Origin: Acridotheres tristis
Taxonomy: Eukaryota > Chordata > Aves > Passeriformes > Sturnidae
DNA: 64,000 nt
Direction: 5' to 3'
Assembly: GCA_037013685.1 (NCBI GenBank)
Contig: CM072891.1
Coordinates: forward strand, 9,896,501-9,960,500
Shown here: positions 38,101-53,100 of the stretch, piece by piece
Layout: each line of letters opens with the position of its first letter
Numbering within the stretch: position 1 is the stretch's first letter
Notes under the pieces: model-generated
Told to the model about the DNA's origin: nothing
The model's input: only the letters and a program-made list of their open reading frames with translations
Database searches by the model: none
Position numbers and translations under genes: made by a program

Positions 38101-41100
38101 GCAATCCATATTCCTCCCGAGGAGATTGCATTTTTAATGAGGTCTACTTAAAAGCATAACTGCTGACCCAAAAAAATCTCAGTTCAGCTTTAATTGATAA
38201 GACTAAGACCTGGTTCTTTCCACTTGCCTTCTCACCCTGCCTTCTCACACTTTTTTCATCAATGCTTTTCTATTTCCTCTATGTAAAGCAGACACTAGGC
38301 CTGGAAGACCTGCAGAGTGTCATACTTCTTGTATGTTATACATGCTAGTGAATTGGATATTTTTCATTTCTTTTCCCAGAATGTTCTGGAAATTACTGTT
38401 TCTGATGATGATGTCATTCATGATGATGACCGTGCAATTGTGCTTTTTGATGTAGCTAAAATCCCCCTTGGGGAAAGAGTTTTTAAAGCATTCCCACTAA
38501 ACTCAGAGGTAAGAGCTTGGTCAGACACTCAATACAGCTCGATGTCCATTCTCTCCCCTCTCTTTAAAGAGGTGTACTGTCTCTTCTGGTTTTACCTCCA
38601 GGACCAGCTTGGTGGTAAAAATGTAGCAAAATTTATTAAAATCCTGGAAATTGCACATCAGTGACAAAATAGATGGCCTTCTCAAATTCCTGTTGATTTC
38701 CTTTGGCACAGGTCATGGCCAAATTCCTAAACCCCCAGAGTAGATGAAATTTTAGGGGTGTTTGCACTTTCAGTAATCTGATAGAAAATAACAGTTCACT
38801 TAATCCTCACAAAGACTATAAAAACCAAAACGATGCAAGCACAGGGAAGTGGCCAGTTTCCACAATATTTTCCTAAACACTAAGCCTTAGCATATCATGT
38901 CTAGCACATGGAAGCTGGCAGAGAAGAAAGTGTGAAATAGGTTTGCTGGGAGATTTATAAGCACCAAACACCCTTCGTTCTGCAAGTACAATTGAGAACT
39001 TTTCCTTGGGGAAGAAAAAGCTGCCTCTGTCATTTAATGCTAATAATAGCAAGTACAAAACAATGTTTTCAAATGCGAAGGACACAGTGCTTGCAAAAAT
39101 TAAGGTCACTTTGAAAACCACTGCACATGCTGCTTGAGACAGTTTCTTTTTTTTTATTTTCAGGGGAAGGAGGAGCTGGAAGTTGAGTTTGCGTTGGAGA
39201 CCATGTGAGTAAAACCCCATTATTATTGGCAGGTTGGAATTAGGCATTAGTGCAGGGAAACCTTTTGTAGATCCAGTATCACCTTAATAGCCAGAGACAA
39301 TTTTTTCCAAACTTAATTTGTGCATTAAAAAATGAAAGGAAAAATGCCATGATGTGGAGAGGAGTTGAGAATTTATAATTCCTTGACTTTCTCTTAAGAT
39401 TTTTGTTTTACATAGTTCAGAGTTGGCTGGCAAATCCCACTACAGTGAGTCTGCAGATTTACTGGACAGTGCTCTCTGGGAAAGCCGTGGCTGAGGAGAA
39501 GGGTGATACCCAACTTGTGCCATGCCTCTGTTACTAAGGCTGTTGTAAGGACTTTCCAGGTGCCTTACAGCAATTTAATAATTTCTGCTGGGTCATTATG
39601 TGACATCTAGTGTCAAGGGAGAATACTTAGAGAAATAATAAGCAGGAGTAAAGAAAATAATAGTAATAAAAATTTAGAGAGAATAATGTGTCCTGTTCAG
39701 GACAGTATCCAGAACATACTGTTTTTAAAATATATATTTTTTCTTCTTGTTTTCCAGCCAGGGTCCTCCTGAAACCATCATCACAAACGGGGCAATAGTG
39801 GTAAAATAATGTTTTGTTATTTTGTGTTCTTTCCCATGTCATTCCTTACCAGAGCTGACTATAATGTCAGTGAGGGAAACACTGCATGTCTTTATTCTTT
39901 AGTGACACTTTCTCTTAGGAGTTTTATCTTTAAGGAGACCAGCATGATCTTAGAGGAGCCTTCTGACTATGATAACTTTCCCTGGTTTTGTCTGCATCCA
40001 TTGAAAATGACAATATGTTTAGCAGAGTACCATCTTCCCATGTGACAATAAATTAATTCTCACGTTCAATGTGTCTGGCCAAAGTGTCCAACACAGCTGG
40101 TCCCCACATTCAAACAATTACCTTTCCTACAATGATCCTTTCAACATCTGCCAGCACTGGTGGTGAGATGGCTGGATGAGTTATCTAATTCTCTGTCCTC
40201 ATCACACCTACCATAGTGTCGTGAAGAAGCCTGTTTGGAAGTTCACTTGGACAGCAGGAGGCAAAAGAAGCGTTTTTCAGGTAAGATTATTACTTCTTCA
40301 AATAAATATTGGCGATTTTACTCTCTCTAACAAAGCCTGGACATTGCATCAGCAAAATACTAAGGCTTCCACTGATCACATTTAAGGTGATTTGTACAAA
40401 ATTTGCACTAGGGAATGCCACCAGTCCTGCAGCAGGTGTAGGTTCAGGTTTCTGACTTCATGGAGAGTCTTGTGCCAGACTAGAAACAACTAAAATCAGA
40501 TGCTTATACGGAAGGTATCTAAAACCCAAGCTGAGATTCTGCAAACCTCTGCTGCAGTACTGCTAAACCCTGAAGAAGCTGAATTCCTCAGGTGTTATAG
40601 TCCATGGCATTAACTTTGCTCAGGATCTGTGTCACTTTGACTTACACATATGCACAGAAATACCTCATGTTTTTGCAGGGGTTAGCCTCTCAGCAGCTGG
40701 CTCCTGCCTGACCCTGGTCAAGATCCAGAATCTAGAAGTTCCTCTGCCCACATCCCCTGAGGGGCTGGATCTGGTAGGCAATCTCAGAGCATGCATAATG
40801 CACACTGGCAGGATTAGCTAAGTTATTCATATAAATAGGGTCATCTGCTGCTCATAAGAGTCAGGTCTCATTTTAGGGGACCGAGAACTTCTTCAGTTCG
40901 TTATTTGCCCTGGGATGAGGATGATTTACCACGCAAAGTACCTGGTTGTATTCACTGTGTTGTGATGAAAGTGCAACAGAAAAGCAGCAATCTAAAATTT
41001 GGTGCCATCCGTGTCACATTCCCATCTGACTTCTTGTTCAGCACATTATAATGATGAAATGTTTGGGGTTTGGATCACTTTTAGAAGATAGCTTTCAAAG

Positions 41101-44100
41101 TACAAAGGAAGAGGAGAACGATTTTGTTTTGCTTCTTTTTTTTCCCGCTTTTTTTACAATTATAAGTAACTTAGTGTATGCATTTTATCTCTTTGTTTTA
41201 GAGAATGAGCTAACATTTACAGTGAGAGGATCCTTTGAAGAAACCCAGACAGTTTCAGTGGGCTGTGACTCCCACTCCCCTCTCCCAGATCCCACTTTCT
41301 TCCACTATGCCAGATACAAGCAGCCCTCCCTGGATGTTGCTCTCAGAAAGAAGAGGAAGCTTCCCACCTTTGTACGTTACCCCAGATCATGGTAGACAAC
41401 ACAGACAGTTCTATGACCTGACATTTACATGTGAGTAGGGAGCAAGAGGAGAACATTTCTGTTTTAACCAAAAAGCACTCCATGCTCCTTTTCAGTGTGC
41501 TTGCATGTCATGTGGACCAAGGAGGAGAAGTGTCCCCTTGACAATCCCTCTGAAGTCACCCCCCTCCGAGCGGGAAGTAGTTGGTGAGGTGAGTGTCTGC
41601 TGGCCACGGGGAGAACACTTTGCAAGCTTTTTGAAATTCCTTCTGATTTGCATGAAGCAGAAACCAAGGGCCACTTCTCTTTATACAGAGACAGTTGTTT
41701 TCTAACCTCCCTCCAGTATAGGGCAACGCGTAGTGAAGTGAATTATTTGGAGCAAAATAAAATGGGAAATCCAAGGGTAAAGGGGGAAGAAGAAAAACAC
41801 CTAAGCTGTTTCTCATGCTCCTTGTACTGCCCATGTACAGGGCTGGAGGTGCCACTGGGACAGAGTGGTGAGGCTGCAGCCTGGCACACTGCCCCTGGCA
41901 GCAAACCCAAGCCACACGTGTGGGGTGCTCAGCCTTTCTGGCTCCCCCTCGTACCTGACATTGTTATGTGAGAGAGGCTCTGCTTCCAAAACCCATCCTC
42001 AGTGGTGGATCCTGCCAGGGAGGTGAGCTGTAGCACTGCAGCTCTTCTGGGATTTCTTTGTGTAGATAACTAGTACCAGGCAAGCTACACTGAGTTTTAT
42101 GAGAGAGATAACATGTGGACTACTGATGATAGTGTACTAAAGTCTTAATCTATTAAACCAGTGCACATCTCTGGATACTATTGAAATATTGAGAAGAGAT
42201 CTTAGTTTTTTGAGATTCAGAGTTTTGTAGGTGTAATGATGACCCAAAAGATCTATGTCTCAGTCTGAGTGGGGGAAAGGGGCTATGCTAAATAAAATAT
42301 CAATACTCATCATTTTACCTTTTCGATTTTCAGCACAGAAAATTTGATTTGCTCCTTAAGGTGAAAAAATGGTAAGACACCTGTGGTTTTCCCCTTGGTT
42401 CCTTGTATTGAGATAGTTGTAAATCAAGTTCCAATCCCTTTGTTACTGCCTTTGTCCTGAATGCTGGTCCATCCTCATTTCAGACTATAAAATAAAATGC
42501 ACTCAGTACATAATGCAAAGATTTTCAGCAATGGAGTTTTTCTAATGGCACAGAGAGTTAAGAAAAGGTTTTATAAAGAACACACCAATTTTCTATTCAT
42601 ACTGTGCTGCAATCAATATTACATGGTAAGGGCTACTGTAGATATGCTGATACCTCTACTATTTATTACCAAATCCAAATTCTCAATAAAAGCAACATTT
42701 CAAAACGAATTGAAAAAAACCCTGTCTGTTTCCCAAAAAGCCTCTTTAACTGTTTTCTTCCACTAAAAGATAAAAATCAGAGTGCTTGGGTACTCTAATA
42801 TGTGAAAAAAAATTGAAATAATTAAATGCGCCTGAATTTATTGTTTTAATGCCTATTCAAAGAGATAAATGTAAATATACTCAATGAGGTGATGTCTTAT
42901 TTCTAAACCAAGGAAACACACTGGGTGTTTTGGAATATTATTCAGGCCTTTTAAAATTTATAAGATGGATATGTTACATTATGTACCATGTTGTAACAGA
43001 AGAGAACTTCCACAAAAGCAGGTGCTTTTTCCATCAGGCTGTTTATTTTCAGTAAATATGCTATGAAATATACATACAGTTTACAGCTGTCATTGAAAAT
43101 CTTCTTCCTTAGAACGCCTATGCAAGATTTTCATTATAGCTTTCAAATCACAAAGGTAGTGCTTATAAACATCAAAAGAACATCTGATCATGTAAATCAA
43201 CTTCAGTAGAACGTTTCACAGATGTCAGTGGAAGTTTGCACAACTTTTAAAAGCCACCTTTTAAACACTGCCCTCTGCAGGCTTCTGGATTTATGTCTGA
43301 AAAGGAGCGGCTGTTACTTGTAGCTATGTTTAATTCCAGGCATCTTTGGCAGGAAGAAAAAAAAAAAATCCTTTCAGTTCAAAGGCAGATGGACTGTTTT
43401 TCTCCAAGAACAAACAAGAGCATTTAATTCCTTCCTTCTTTTCTTTATCTAGACCCGGTAGTGAAGGCGTGTCGGTTTATGAAGTAGAGCAATTGAAATG
43501 CTGGCTTAGACTAGAAATGTGATGTATGATACCTGATCCTTGTTGCAGCCAGGAGGACCTGGATGTACGCCTGGGGTTTGATCTGTGTGCCCAGGAGCAG
43601 GATTTCATTCGCAAGAGGAAGAAGGTGGTTGCAGCTGCTTTGAAGGATATTCTCCGCCTGGAAGAGGACTTGCAGGATGATGAGGTATCAGAGACATAAT
43701 CATTCTCTGCTTTTTGCACAGATGAGTGTCAAAATATAGCATTGATGGTCACAATTTTTTGGAAACCTTGTAGTTTCATGTACAAGCTACAGCTGAGTTC
43801 TTAGTGTCTGACTTACTTTATTCTAGGAAAGAAATGAGTAGTACTCATCAGACACATGAATAAAAAGCCTGTAGCCCTCAAGCTAGAGAATCTAGCCTTG
43901 TGTTCATAGCAGTCTGCCCCATAACACAGAGAAGGGCTAGGTGCTCTCAGAACCAAGGACAAAGTTTCTTTTTAGCCAGATCTGAACAGTGGATTCAGCA
44001 CTTCATTCCCTCACAGTTAAAACTGGATTTTATTTTGTTTATCCTTTGTGCCACAATTTAGGTTCCTGTTGTGTGAGCATGCTGCTAGTCTGACTTCATC

Positions 44101-47100
44101 TGCTCAGCACATTCTTGCTCAGCAAACAGGATTGATAACAGAGGTTTTAAGGCAGGGGAAAATCAGGTTTCTTTTTTTTTAATTATGCACCTATGATTGG
44201 AGTGTGAAGCCTAAACTCAAATGCAGACACGATAAATCTATCTTGTTTTGACCTAAATTGAGTTCAGCTTTTCTTGCACAGATGGACCTTTCAGACACGA
44301 GATTCTGCCTTTAAATGCCAGCTAAGCCATGGGTCATTCCCTTCCCCTCTGATGTAGAGCCCATACTTCCCTGCAGAGCATACAATCTTGCTATATTCTT
44401 CTGATTTGTACATGACATTCATTCACTCCAATGCCCAGTAGCTGTCTATACTGTTAAAGAAGCCAATTCATGTTTATGAATTAATACTTTTTCTAAGACT
44501 TCCAGTCCCTGTATCTCTGTATGACCACAGAAGCAAGTAATTGAGTTCACCTGCACACCTAGTACTGTACATATGTGGTAGGTGGAATGAACATGGTTTC
44601 TCTTTCCCTCCAGCAACTTTAAAAGGGAATGGTGTCACCAGCCTCTGGTTTCAGGGGTTCTGAACTGGCCTGTGCTCTTAAATCCATCAGTCATGACATT
44701 TCTAATATGGCCTGTGGAATAAATGTGCAATAGTTTCAGCAAACTTCTGGAAAAGAGAAGGTATTATTGCTCACATGGAAACTGTGAGACTGATATTTTC
44801 TGGTCTATTGTATCTCATAATAATCTGATTCAGATGAAAGAAGATACCATTTCCTCTAATACTCTGTGTTAATGGTTTTCAAACAGAGCACTGAAAATGT
44901 GATAATGGATTTCATGTTCTAATGCAGGGCTGCTTGACAGAGGAAAATATTATTTCTTACTCCTTACATGCCTCACTATTAATTCAGGTTTTTCTTCACG
45001 TTGAACTGGTGGCATATTTTTAGTACTTTATTAGTGCTGTAAATTTCTCCTTCTAATCAGAGAGGAGAATTGTGTCTGTCCCTTCTCATACTATGTCACT
45101 AACTGCATGTATTTTGGGATTGAATAGGTACCTGTAGTGGCAATTATGACAACGGGAGGTGGAACCAGAGCTCTGACAGCCTTGTATGCTCACCTCCTCA
45201 GTGTGCAGGAAATGAATGTCTTGGACTGTGTCTCATACATCACTGGTTTATCTGGTACAACATGGTAAGAACAAGATAAGAACACAGGAACTTTCCATAA
45301 TTGACATCAAGGAGTGATCTTGAATTGTATATTATATGATTAACTATGAAGAAAAGGCTTTCTTTTTCTGCTATGGCCTTTTTTGTTTGTTGTTGCTTTC
45401 AGTGAATATTTTCCCGCATTTGCAATTAATTAAATATGTGGATGGTACCAAACACATGGAGTTTTTTTTCATATAAATGAAGACATAATACACAAACCTC
45501 CAAAGCTCTGCTTCAGCACTCACACTTTTCCTTGTGGGGTTTTATTTTGTTTGGACTTTTTTTAGGACCATGTCAAACTTGTACGAAGATCCTGATTGGT
45601 CCCAAAAGGATCTCAAGGAAACCCTCAATGACGCCCGAAAGCATGTACTTAAAAATAAGTTTGTTACTTGTTTTGCCCCTGATCGTCTGAAATACTATTT
45701 GGAAGAGCTGTGCCAGAGGAAGCAGCAAGGACATCAGCTGTGTTTCACGGATCTGTGGGGACTCATCATTGAAACCATGTTACATGATAAGGTACAGTAA
45801 CAGCACCTTTCCTCTTCAGATTTTAATATCTAGTGAATACAGCAGTGAGGAAAGACAGTAAATAAAAAAACTAGTTGAGGTTGGAAGGGACCTCTGGAAT
45901 TCATCTTGTCCAAGCAGGATTAGGAAGGGCCAGCTACCCTGAACTATGGGCTTTGAATATCTCCACAGCTGAAGACTCCACAAATTCTCTGGGCAACACG
46001 TGCCAATGTTTGACCACTCTTATGCAAAAGGAGTTTTTTGTTTGTTTGTTTGTTTATCATATAGATGCCTAAAGCAGGGACCTTGGCAGTACCATTCATT
46101 TTGTTTGTTGGCTGTATTATACAGATCTTAACATCACACCTGGTACAGAAAGGAAAGGAATGAAAAGAAATTGCAGGAAACTTGCAGTATGAACAACTTT
46201 TAATTTATTCCTCACAGAATCTAAAAGGGGCTTACAAGAAGGTTGGAGAGGGACTATTCCCCAGGGCGTGTAGTGGTGGGACAAGGGAGAAATGGCTTTA
46301 AGATGAAGGAGGGTAGGTTTAGATTAAGTATTAGGAATAATTCTTCACTATGAGGGTAGTGAAGCACTGGAACAGGTTTCCAGAGAAGTTGTGGACTCCC
46401 TGTCCCTGGAGGTGTTTAAGACCAGGTTGGATGGGGAGCAACCTGGTCTTGTGGAAAGTGTTCCTGCCTGTGGCAGTGGGATTGGACCTAAGTGATTTTT
46501 CAGGGCCCTTCCAACCCCAACTGTTCTGTGATTCTCTGAATTCATGTAAATATTTGAATGAAAATCCTGCTGTTCTTTTAAAAGAGCTGCACAATAAGGC
46601 AAGTCAAAGGAAACTCACAAGCTCAAAGACAGTAACTCTGAGCTGTTAATAAGACATCACCCTGCAAACCTTTCCATCAAGAGCTGTGTCCAGGCTCTGT
46701 TTTAATCTTCATGAATATTTCTTTCCCGCCATGTCATTTATATTTTAGTATGAGAAAATATTCCCCCTGTATTGTGATGAACCCCCCACACATCGACATT
46801 TTTACTGCCTGGTCACAGCACAGTGGCAGAGACTCCCTGGGATTGTGTTCAGCAGGGAGCTGTGAGTGTCCCCACAGCCCTGTCCCCTGGCCAACACTAG
46901 CCCAAAGGAAGCCTGGTGGCACTGCTGGCACAGCCAAACTTCCAGGGGCTGCTCTGGTGAGGGGGAGCACCTGCAGCTCTGCTTGTAGGAGCACACTCAC
47001 AAACCTTGGTTCTGCTCCCAAACCATCCTGCCCTTCCCACCCTGCCCGAGCTCTGCAGCAGAAGGGCCAAGGCTTGCTGAGCATTAACTCTGCATGAGCC

Positions 47101-50100
47101 TTGTCTCTGTCACAGGTCTGAGGAAAAGATGTTTTTCTGGGCAGTCAGAGAGGGGTTTACTCTTTCATAAAGAAATATTTCCTGTCAAGAGTGCTTTTCA
47201 AACATTCCCAGGCAATTTTTCTGAAAGAAAAAATGTGGGTAACAGCATTTTCTCCTTACCATATTCTTTCAACATATGAATTTAGAATTATTTGTGTGCT
47301 GAAGTGTTGGGGCAGGGGAGGGGCAGGGATAGAGATGACAGTATCTTTCTGAGCTAAGCAGATGGGAGCATCCTATTTGCAGTCATGTATACACTGCATT
47401 GTCAGAACCCAGGTTCAGATGAAGTGGGAGGCTCTTTGTGTCATCCAATTGTCCTCAGCTACTGTCATTCTTCAAAACAGGAGGACTGCCATAAGCTCAC
47501 AGATCAGCAGCAGGCACTAAATCAGGGTCAAAACCCACTGCCCATCTACCTCTCTCTCAATGTGAAGGATAAAATCAGCGACCAGGATTTTAGAGGTAAC
47601 AATACTCCAGAATTGCATTTAACATTTAATCCCAATTAGGGTTAATTTAGGATTAGATAAGGAGATCAATTCAGTACACAAATATTCTGAAAGGCTAATC
47701 TACCTCAGAATAGAAATTTTATAGTTAATATTTTGAAGACCTCAGTATAATTCAGTATTTAGGATCAAAAGCAGGACAATAGAAGACATTATGCACTTCT
47801 GTAGAAACTATCAAAAAGTTTACAGAGACATAGATGTAACAGGACAATTTGTTCTGCATGTTCACCACTGTGAAATGTACAGTGAATAAATGCTTGCTTG
47901 CAGTGTGTTGATTAGAAACCAATCTGCCTTGACCTGGCCAATGTCACTTTTTATTCAAATAATTATGCCTCTGCTGCTGTAATCAGTCTGTCTTATGCCT
48001 TTTCTTTCAGAATGGGTGGAATTCACCCCTTATGAGGTAGGATTCCCAAAATACGGCGCCTTCATTCGTGCAGAAGATTTTGGCAGCGAGTTCTTCATGG
48101 GTCGCCTGATGAAGAAAGTCCCAGAATCCAGAATCTGCTTTTTGGAAGGTGATTTCTTGTTCTACAAAAAAAGTAATATAATATAATCTGCTCCTATACA
48201 AACCTCTCTTCTGAAATTAAACAGTTAGTGTGTTTTTATCTGCCAGGATCTGTATATGGTAAGATACCAGAACTCATAACAGGTCACAATCTGCAGGATT
48301 TTTATTATCTCTGTGATCTTATTAATCTTAACAGAGTTATTGATTTCATCTGTGGTTATGCTTACTGACATGAGACCTTCACAATACATATATATATTTG
48401 TCAGCAACAGAAGTTGTGTATCATTGCTGCTAAGTTAAATCATCAGTTTCTTCTTCAGCCTGGGTCTCTAAAAAGCACCTTTTAATCTACATAGTTCCTG
48501 CCAATCTAGCCCTGATTAATTCTTAAGATAAAATTTCCATTTCAGAGTGCAAATAGGTCATAATATTTATCTTTTTTTCCTTCTTGCATATAAAAGTGAA
48601 AGCAGTAAGGAAATCTTCCTTCCCTTTGCAAAAGCAATCTCTCTTGCCTCATTGTTCTTTCTGCTTCCACCAACTGCATAAAGGAAAAAGGAAGTTTTGG
48701 GGGTTTTTTTGAGAAGTTGAAACTTTTTGCTTGTGGGGAGATTTCACTACAGCTAGTGGTGAGGCTTAAGGAAGCAACTTAGAATCTCTCTGTCCCTGGC
48801 TGCAATTTCAGATAAGGACCCAGCTCTTCCCTTCTGTGATCAGAAATGCTGTCAAGTCATCACCCTCTTTCTACATCTTGGCACTTTCTTCTCTAGAATG
48901 ATGCAGGGATGTTTCTGCCCCTGTTCTCTGAAGTGTCCAGTGACACAGTTATTTGAAAGGTTTACATCAAATTCCTTTGCACCCCATTTATTTTCTGTCA
49001 AACACATTCTATGCCACAGGCATCTGGAGCAGTGTATTTTCCTTGAATCTCATGGATGCTTGGTATATATCTGTTAATTCAGAAGACTTCTGGCACAAAT
49101 GGACACGAGACAAAATTACTGACATAGGTGGGTTATTCTTACATGATTATTTTATTTTATCTTTTTTTTTCCTTCTGTGCTGCTATTCTCTTATGGAATT
49201 TTTCAAAGCCCTTTATAATATTCTCTTCAGGAATTTCCATTATCCACATATAAACCAGAAGGAAATTCATGCTTTGTATTACATATGGCAGTAATTTCAG
49301 TTGCATGTGAAAAGAACCCACAGGATCCAGCACAGAAAAATAAAAGAGACAATGGCTTTTTTATGAGATGTTTTCTGAGCAAAATATCTCTGTAGATGGA
49401 AGATGCTCACATAGCATTCCACAATCTTCCAGCTCCTCTGACAGAGGAGCATCAGAGAAACGAGAGCAAACAGCATCCTTGCATCTCTGAAGTCTACAAA
49501 ACATTGACACAAACTTCAGTACTATTGGAATTCATTCCAAACTAATCATAAGCATGAGATTTGAAAAACATGATACAAAATCAAGAAAGATCTGCAGGGT
49601 CAGATTTCAAGGACAAATACACAAGGCAAACACATAACAAAGAAAAGATGACAAAGAAGAGAAGTATTTCAAAAGAGCTTCCTTATTTTATCTTCTAGAC
49701 CTTGTAAGGGAGTAGTTTCTGGTTGTTAAATCAAGGATTTTGTATTTGCTAGTGAAGGACATTAATTATGTTTGTGTGGCTTTTTATGTGTCTGAGAGAG
49801 AAACTGTGGCATGGAGTGGCAAAGGAAGACAAAGTTAAGTGCAAGATACTTAATGGATAAAATCATAGCAAAACAAAGAAATTTCTAGTAGGTGAGGTGA
49901 ACTCTTTTGCAGTACAAACAAAGCCTTTATCACTGTGAAGTGAGAAGAAGAAAGGGGTTTTTCAAAGCTTAACTAAAAAAACCCATGAGATTTGTGAAAA
50001 TCCTGGAAGTAAAAAGAGAAAGAAGTCCAAGTTTTCCAAAATATTAAACTGAAGGATGACTGCACAGATTGACTTCAAGAGTAAAACCATATATAAACTG

Positions 50101-53100
50101 TTATTCTTTCTTCTGCAGATGATGAAGCCCTATTCCCTACACGACCAAATGAGCTGGATACTCGAGTGGTTTGTCCTCCCGACAGCTTTTCAGAGATTTT
50201 CCGAGACGTTGCAATGTTACGTCCAGCAGCCTCAGAAATCCATAACTTCCTGAAAGGCCTCCAGATAAACAACAACTACCTAGAGAGCGAGTTTTCCAAG
50301 TGGAAAGGTATGGTAACAACACCCTGCTTTGAGTTATAGCTTAAACCATCCTTGTGAAAAAGAAATAATCCTTAAAAAGTTATCAAGCTAACTGGTTTTT
50401 TGTTTTATTCTGAGAGTATTTGAAGCTGTTTGTTACTGAAAGCTAAAACTAGGTAGCAGGAGAGGCTTCAGAATAAGTTCTTTATAAAAATTAATGAAGT
50501 TTCACGATTGATGGGTGAGAATCAATTAGTGACTGATAGGTGAGAATCCCAATTAGTGACCCAGCATATGTCTGTGCCTGCAGCATGGCACTGGTGCTAC
50601 CAGACACTGTCTTTTACCTGGCCAGTGCTCAAGGGCTGTGGCAGGGAGCTTTGTTTCCTGTTACATTTTTCCTTCCAAATAAGATAAAACCTTTGTAACA
50701 GTATTCCCTGTCATCCAGGTAGGGAATTTTTTTGTTCAGTCTGGCACCAGATATTCCATGTAAAATTGTAGCTGTGTGCCTGCTCTCATAGTGAGCAAGA
50801 CACCCAACATACTTAGTCTTCTTACTGTGTTGAGAGAGTGAGGTTCCATTTTAATTTGTTTCATATTAACAGAAAAGGAAAAAAAAAAAGAAAAAAGAAA
50901 ACAACAAAAAACCACACCAACCTCATCAGAGTCACACAAAGGATAATTAAGTCTATTCTCCTGAGCCCCAAGTTAATCCCTTTTAGTCAGAGGAAAGCCA
51001 AAGCAATTGCAGAATAAAGAGTGAAAAGAGGAAGCCAGATGAGGAACTGAGAAATGACTGAACTGCTGCCATCAGCTATATAGGTAGGTTTAGGACTCAA
51101 GAAAAGTTGAAGTCCCTTTTTGTTGACAGTAGCCTTTCCTCAGCACTTCCCTTGCATTGGGCACCTTCTCTGAAAAAACGTGCTTCTTTCCTAGACTGTG
51201 AGCTGGACTCCCAGCCCAACCACCTGACAACAGCAGCAGACTACCTCGTCCTGATTGATACTGCATTTGCCTTTGCCACCAGTTACCCACCCCTTATGAG
51301 ACCAGAAAGGAAAGTGGATGTCATTTTGCATTTCAACTACAGCTCAGGTTCACAGACAGGGGTGAGTCTTGCACATTCTTCTTCACTGATTTCTCTGTTT
51401 CATCACTGAGCCCCCAGAGCAGCTGATCCTCTACTCATAGGAACATTTTTTCCCCCAAATCTGGGAAGTGTAGATAAGTTAACAGTTTACTGTTAACTGG
51501 GGGTCACATATCTTTATGGAACAGTACAAATGTTATCAGGAAGTGGTAATTTAGTAAACTGTACCTGCCCATTTTTACATGTAAGTGGTTTTAGCTGATT
51601 TGAAGGCAGTCAGAAGTAGAATGAATGAAGCTAATTGCCTTTAAACATTGTCTAATATTTCTCACTACAATCATGCATTTTCCTATGCAAGGGAAAATGT
51701 TCCTTCAGGGCAATATAACTGCAACAATAGAAGGGTTTGATGCAGAAGACCAGATATGCAAATAAATGCAACAACAGGTTGCATTTAGGAATGTTAAATT
51801 CCTTAGGAATAAAAAGTTGTCTAAAGGCAACATTTTCATAGCCAAATGTGAAACAGCCAATGTAGATTTTCAAAGACAGGCATGTGGGCTTAGATCCATC
51901 TCATTTAACTCTGCCCTTCCAAGGCTTGTCTCCATAAACAACCTACATCTAAATTGGATATGTACCATAATCTGTCAGAACCTGTCCCTTGCCCCACGAA
52001 TATTCCCAATGAAATTAGATTTTGTCAAATTCAAAGTTCTTCCCATGTGTTCTGATATTTTCTTTTGTTTTGTTTTTTTTTTCCCTTTGTGGCAACAAGC
52101 CCCTGAAAGATGCCTCTAAATACTTTGCAAGGCAGGGAATTCCTTTCCCTACAAAGGTGCCAGATGATCAGGAAACTCCACATCTGAAGGAATGCTACAT
52201 TGTTGGTGATAAAGAGAGCCCAGAAACACCTATTGTGATATTTTTCCCTCTCGTAAATGACACCTTCAGGGAATACAAAGCACCTGGTAAGTCAAGTTAC
52301 CCATCACATTAACAGAGCCAGTGGCCACTTTCTTTCTCTTTTTTACTGAATAATGTATATTTTTCAGATCATGCTGTAATAACAGACTTGAACTCTCTTT
52401 GCTTAGATCTGAACCATATCAAGGAACTTAAAAGATGTGATTTTTTCGTGAACAGTAGAGAAGCATGTGGGATTAGCCTTTGGCACATATTTTCCTATTC
52501 AGATTTTTTTTGGCTTCTCATAAGCAGATTGTAGTTAATTGAGGAAAAGAATATTCTGTTTATCTGCAGCAGCAGAAATTAGCAGGGGTAATTTCCTCTC
52601 ATCATCCTCTCCCGTTAGAGAACGCTCCAAGGAGTCTAAGGATTTCATTGTTTAAAATAATTTCTAGCCTTACATTTAGGCAATGAAAACAAAAGAATGA
52701 ACTAGCAAAGTGATGAAAATGTAACACTAAAGTGATGAAAATAAAACACTGAGCCATTCCAACAGTGTCTGTTCACTTTGAAATGTAAAGAGTTTCAATA
52801 GCAACATTGCCAGTCATTTCTAAACTGATTACTTCTAAGTCCTGGTACCATATCTCACATACCATTATATTCTCTTGCTACCAAAGCCTCAGTTAGTCCT
52901 CCTCCAGATGCTAAAATTCCTAAATCAGATTGTGAGCTCACTTCAAAGCCCCACAGTATACTTGAAAGCCAGAAGCTCTAGGTTAGTACATGGTACATTC
53001 AATTTAAAACCAAAATAAATGCAGAAACTATTGTCCCAATTGTATCAATTATTATCCTTTTATTTTAAGTAAGCTGTAAAAAATAATATGGTACTTTTGC

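Noticed and set aside
46711..47097. 128-codon reading frame in copy B intron 14
   Set aside because: No family match, lies wholly in an intron and overlaps equally long frames on the other strand; a GC-rich patch.
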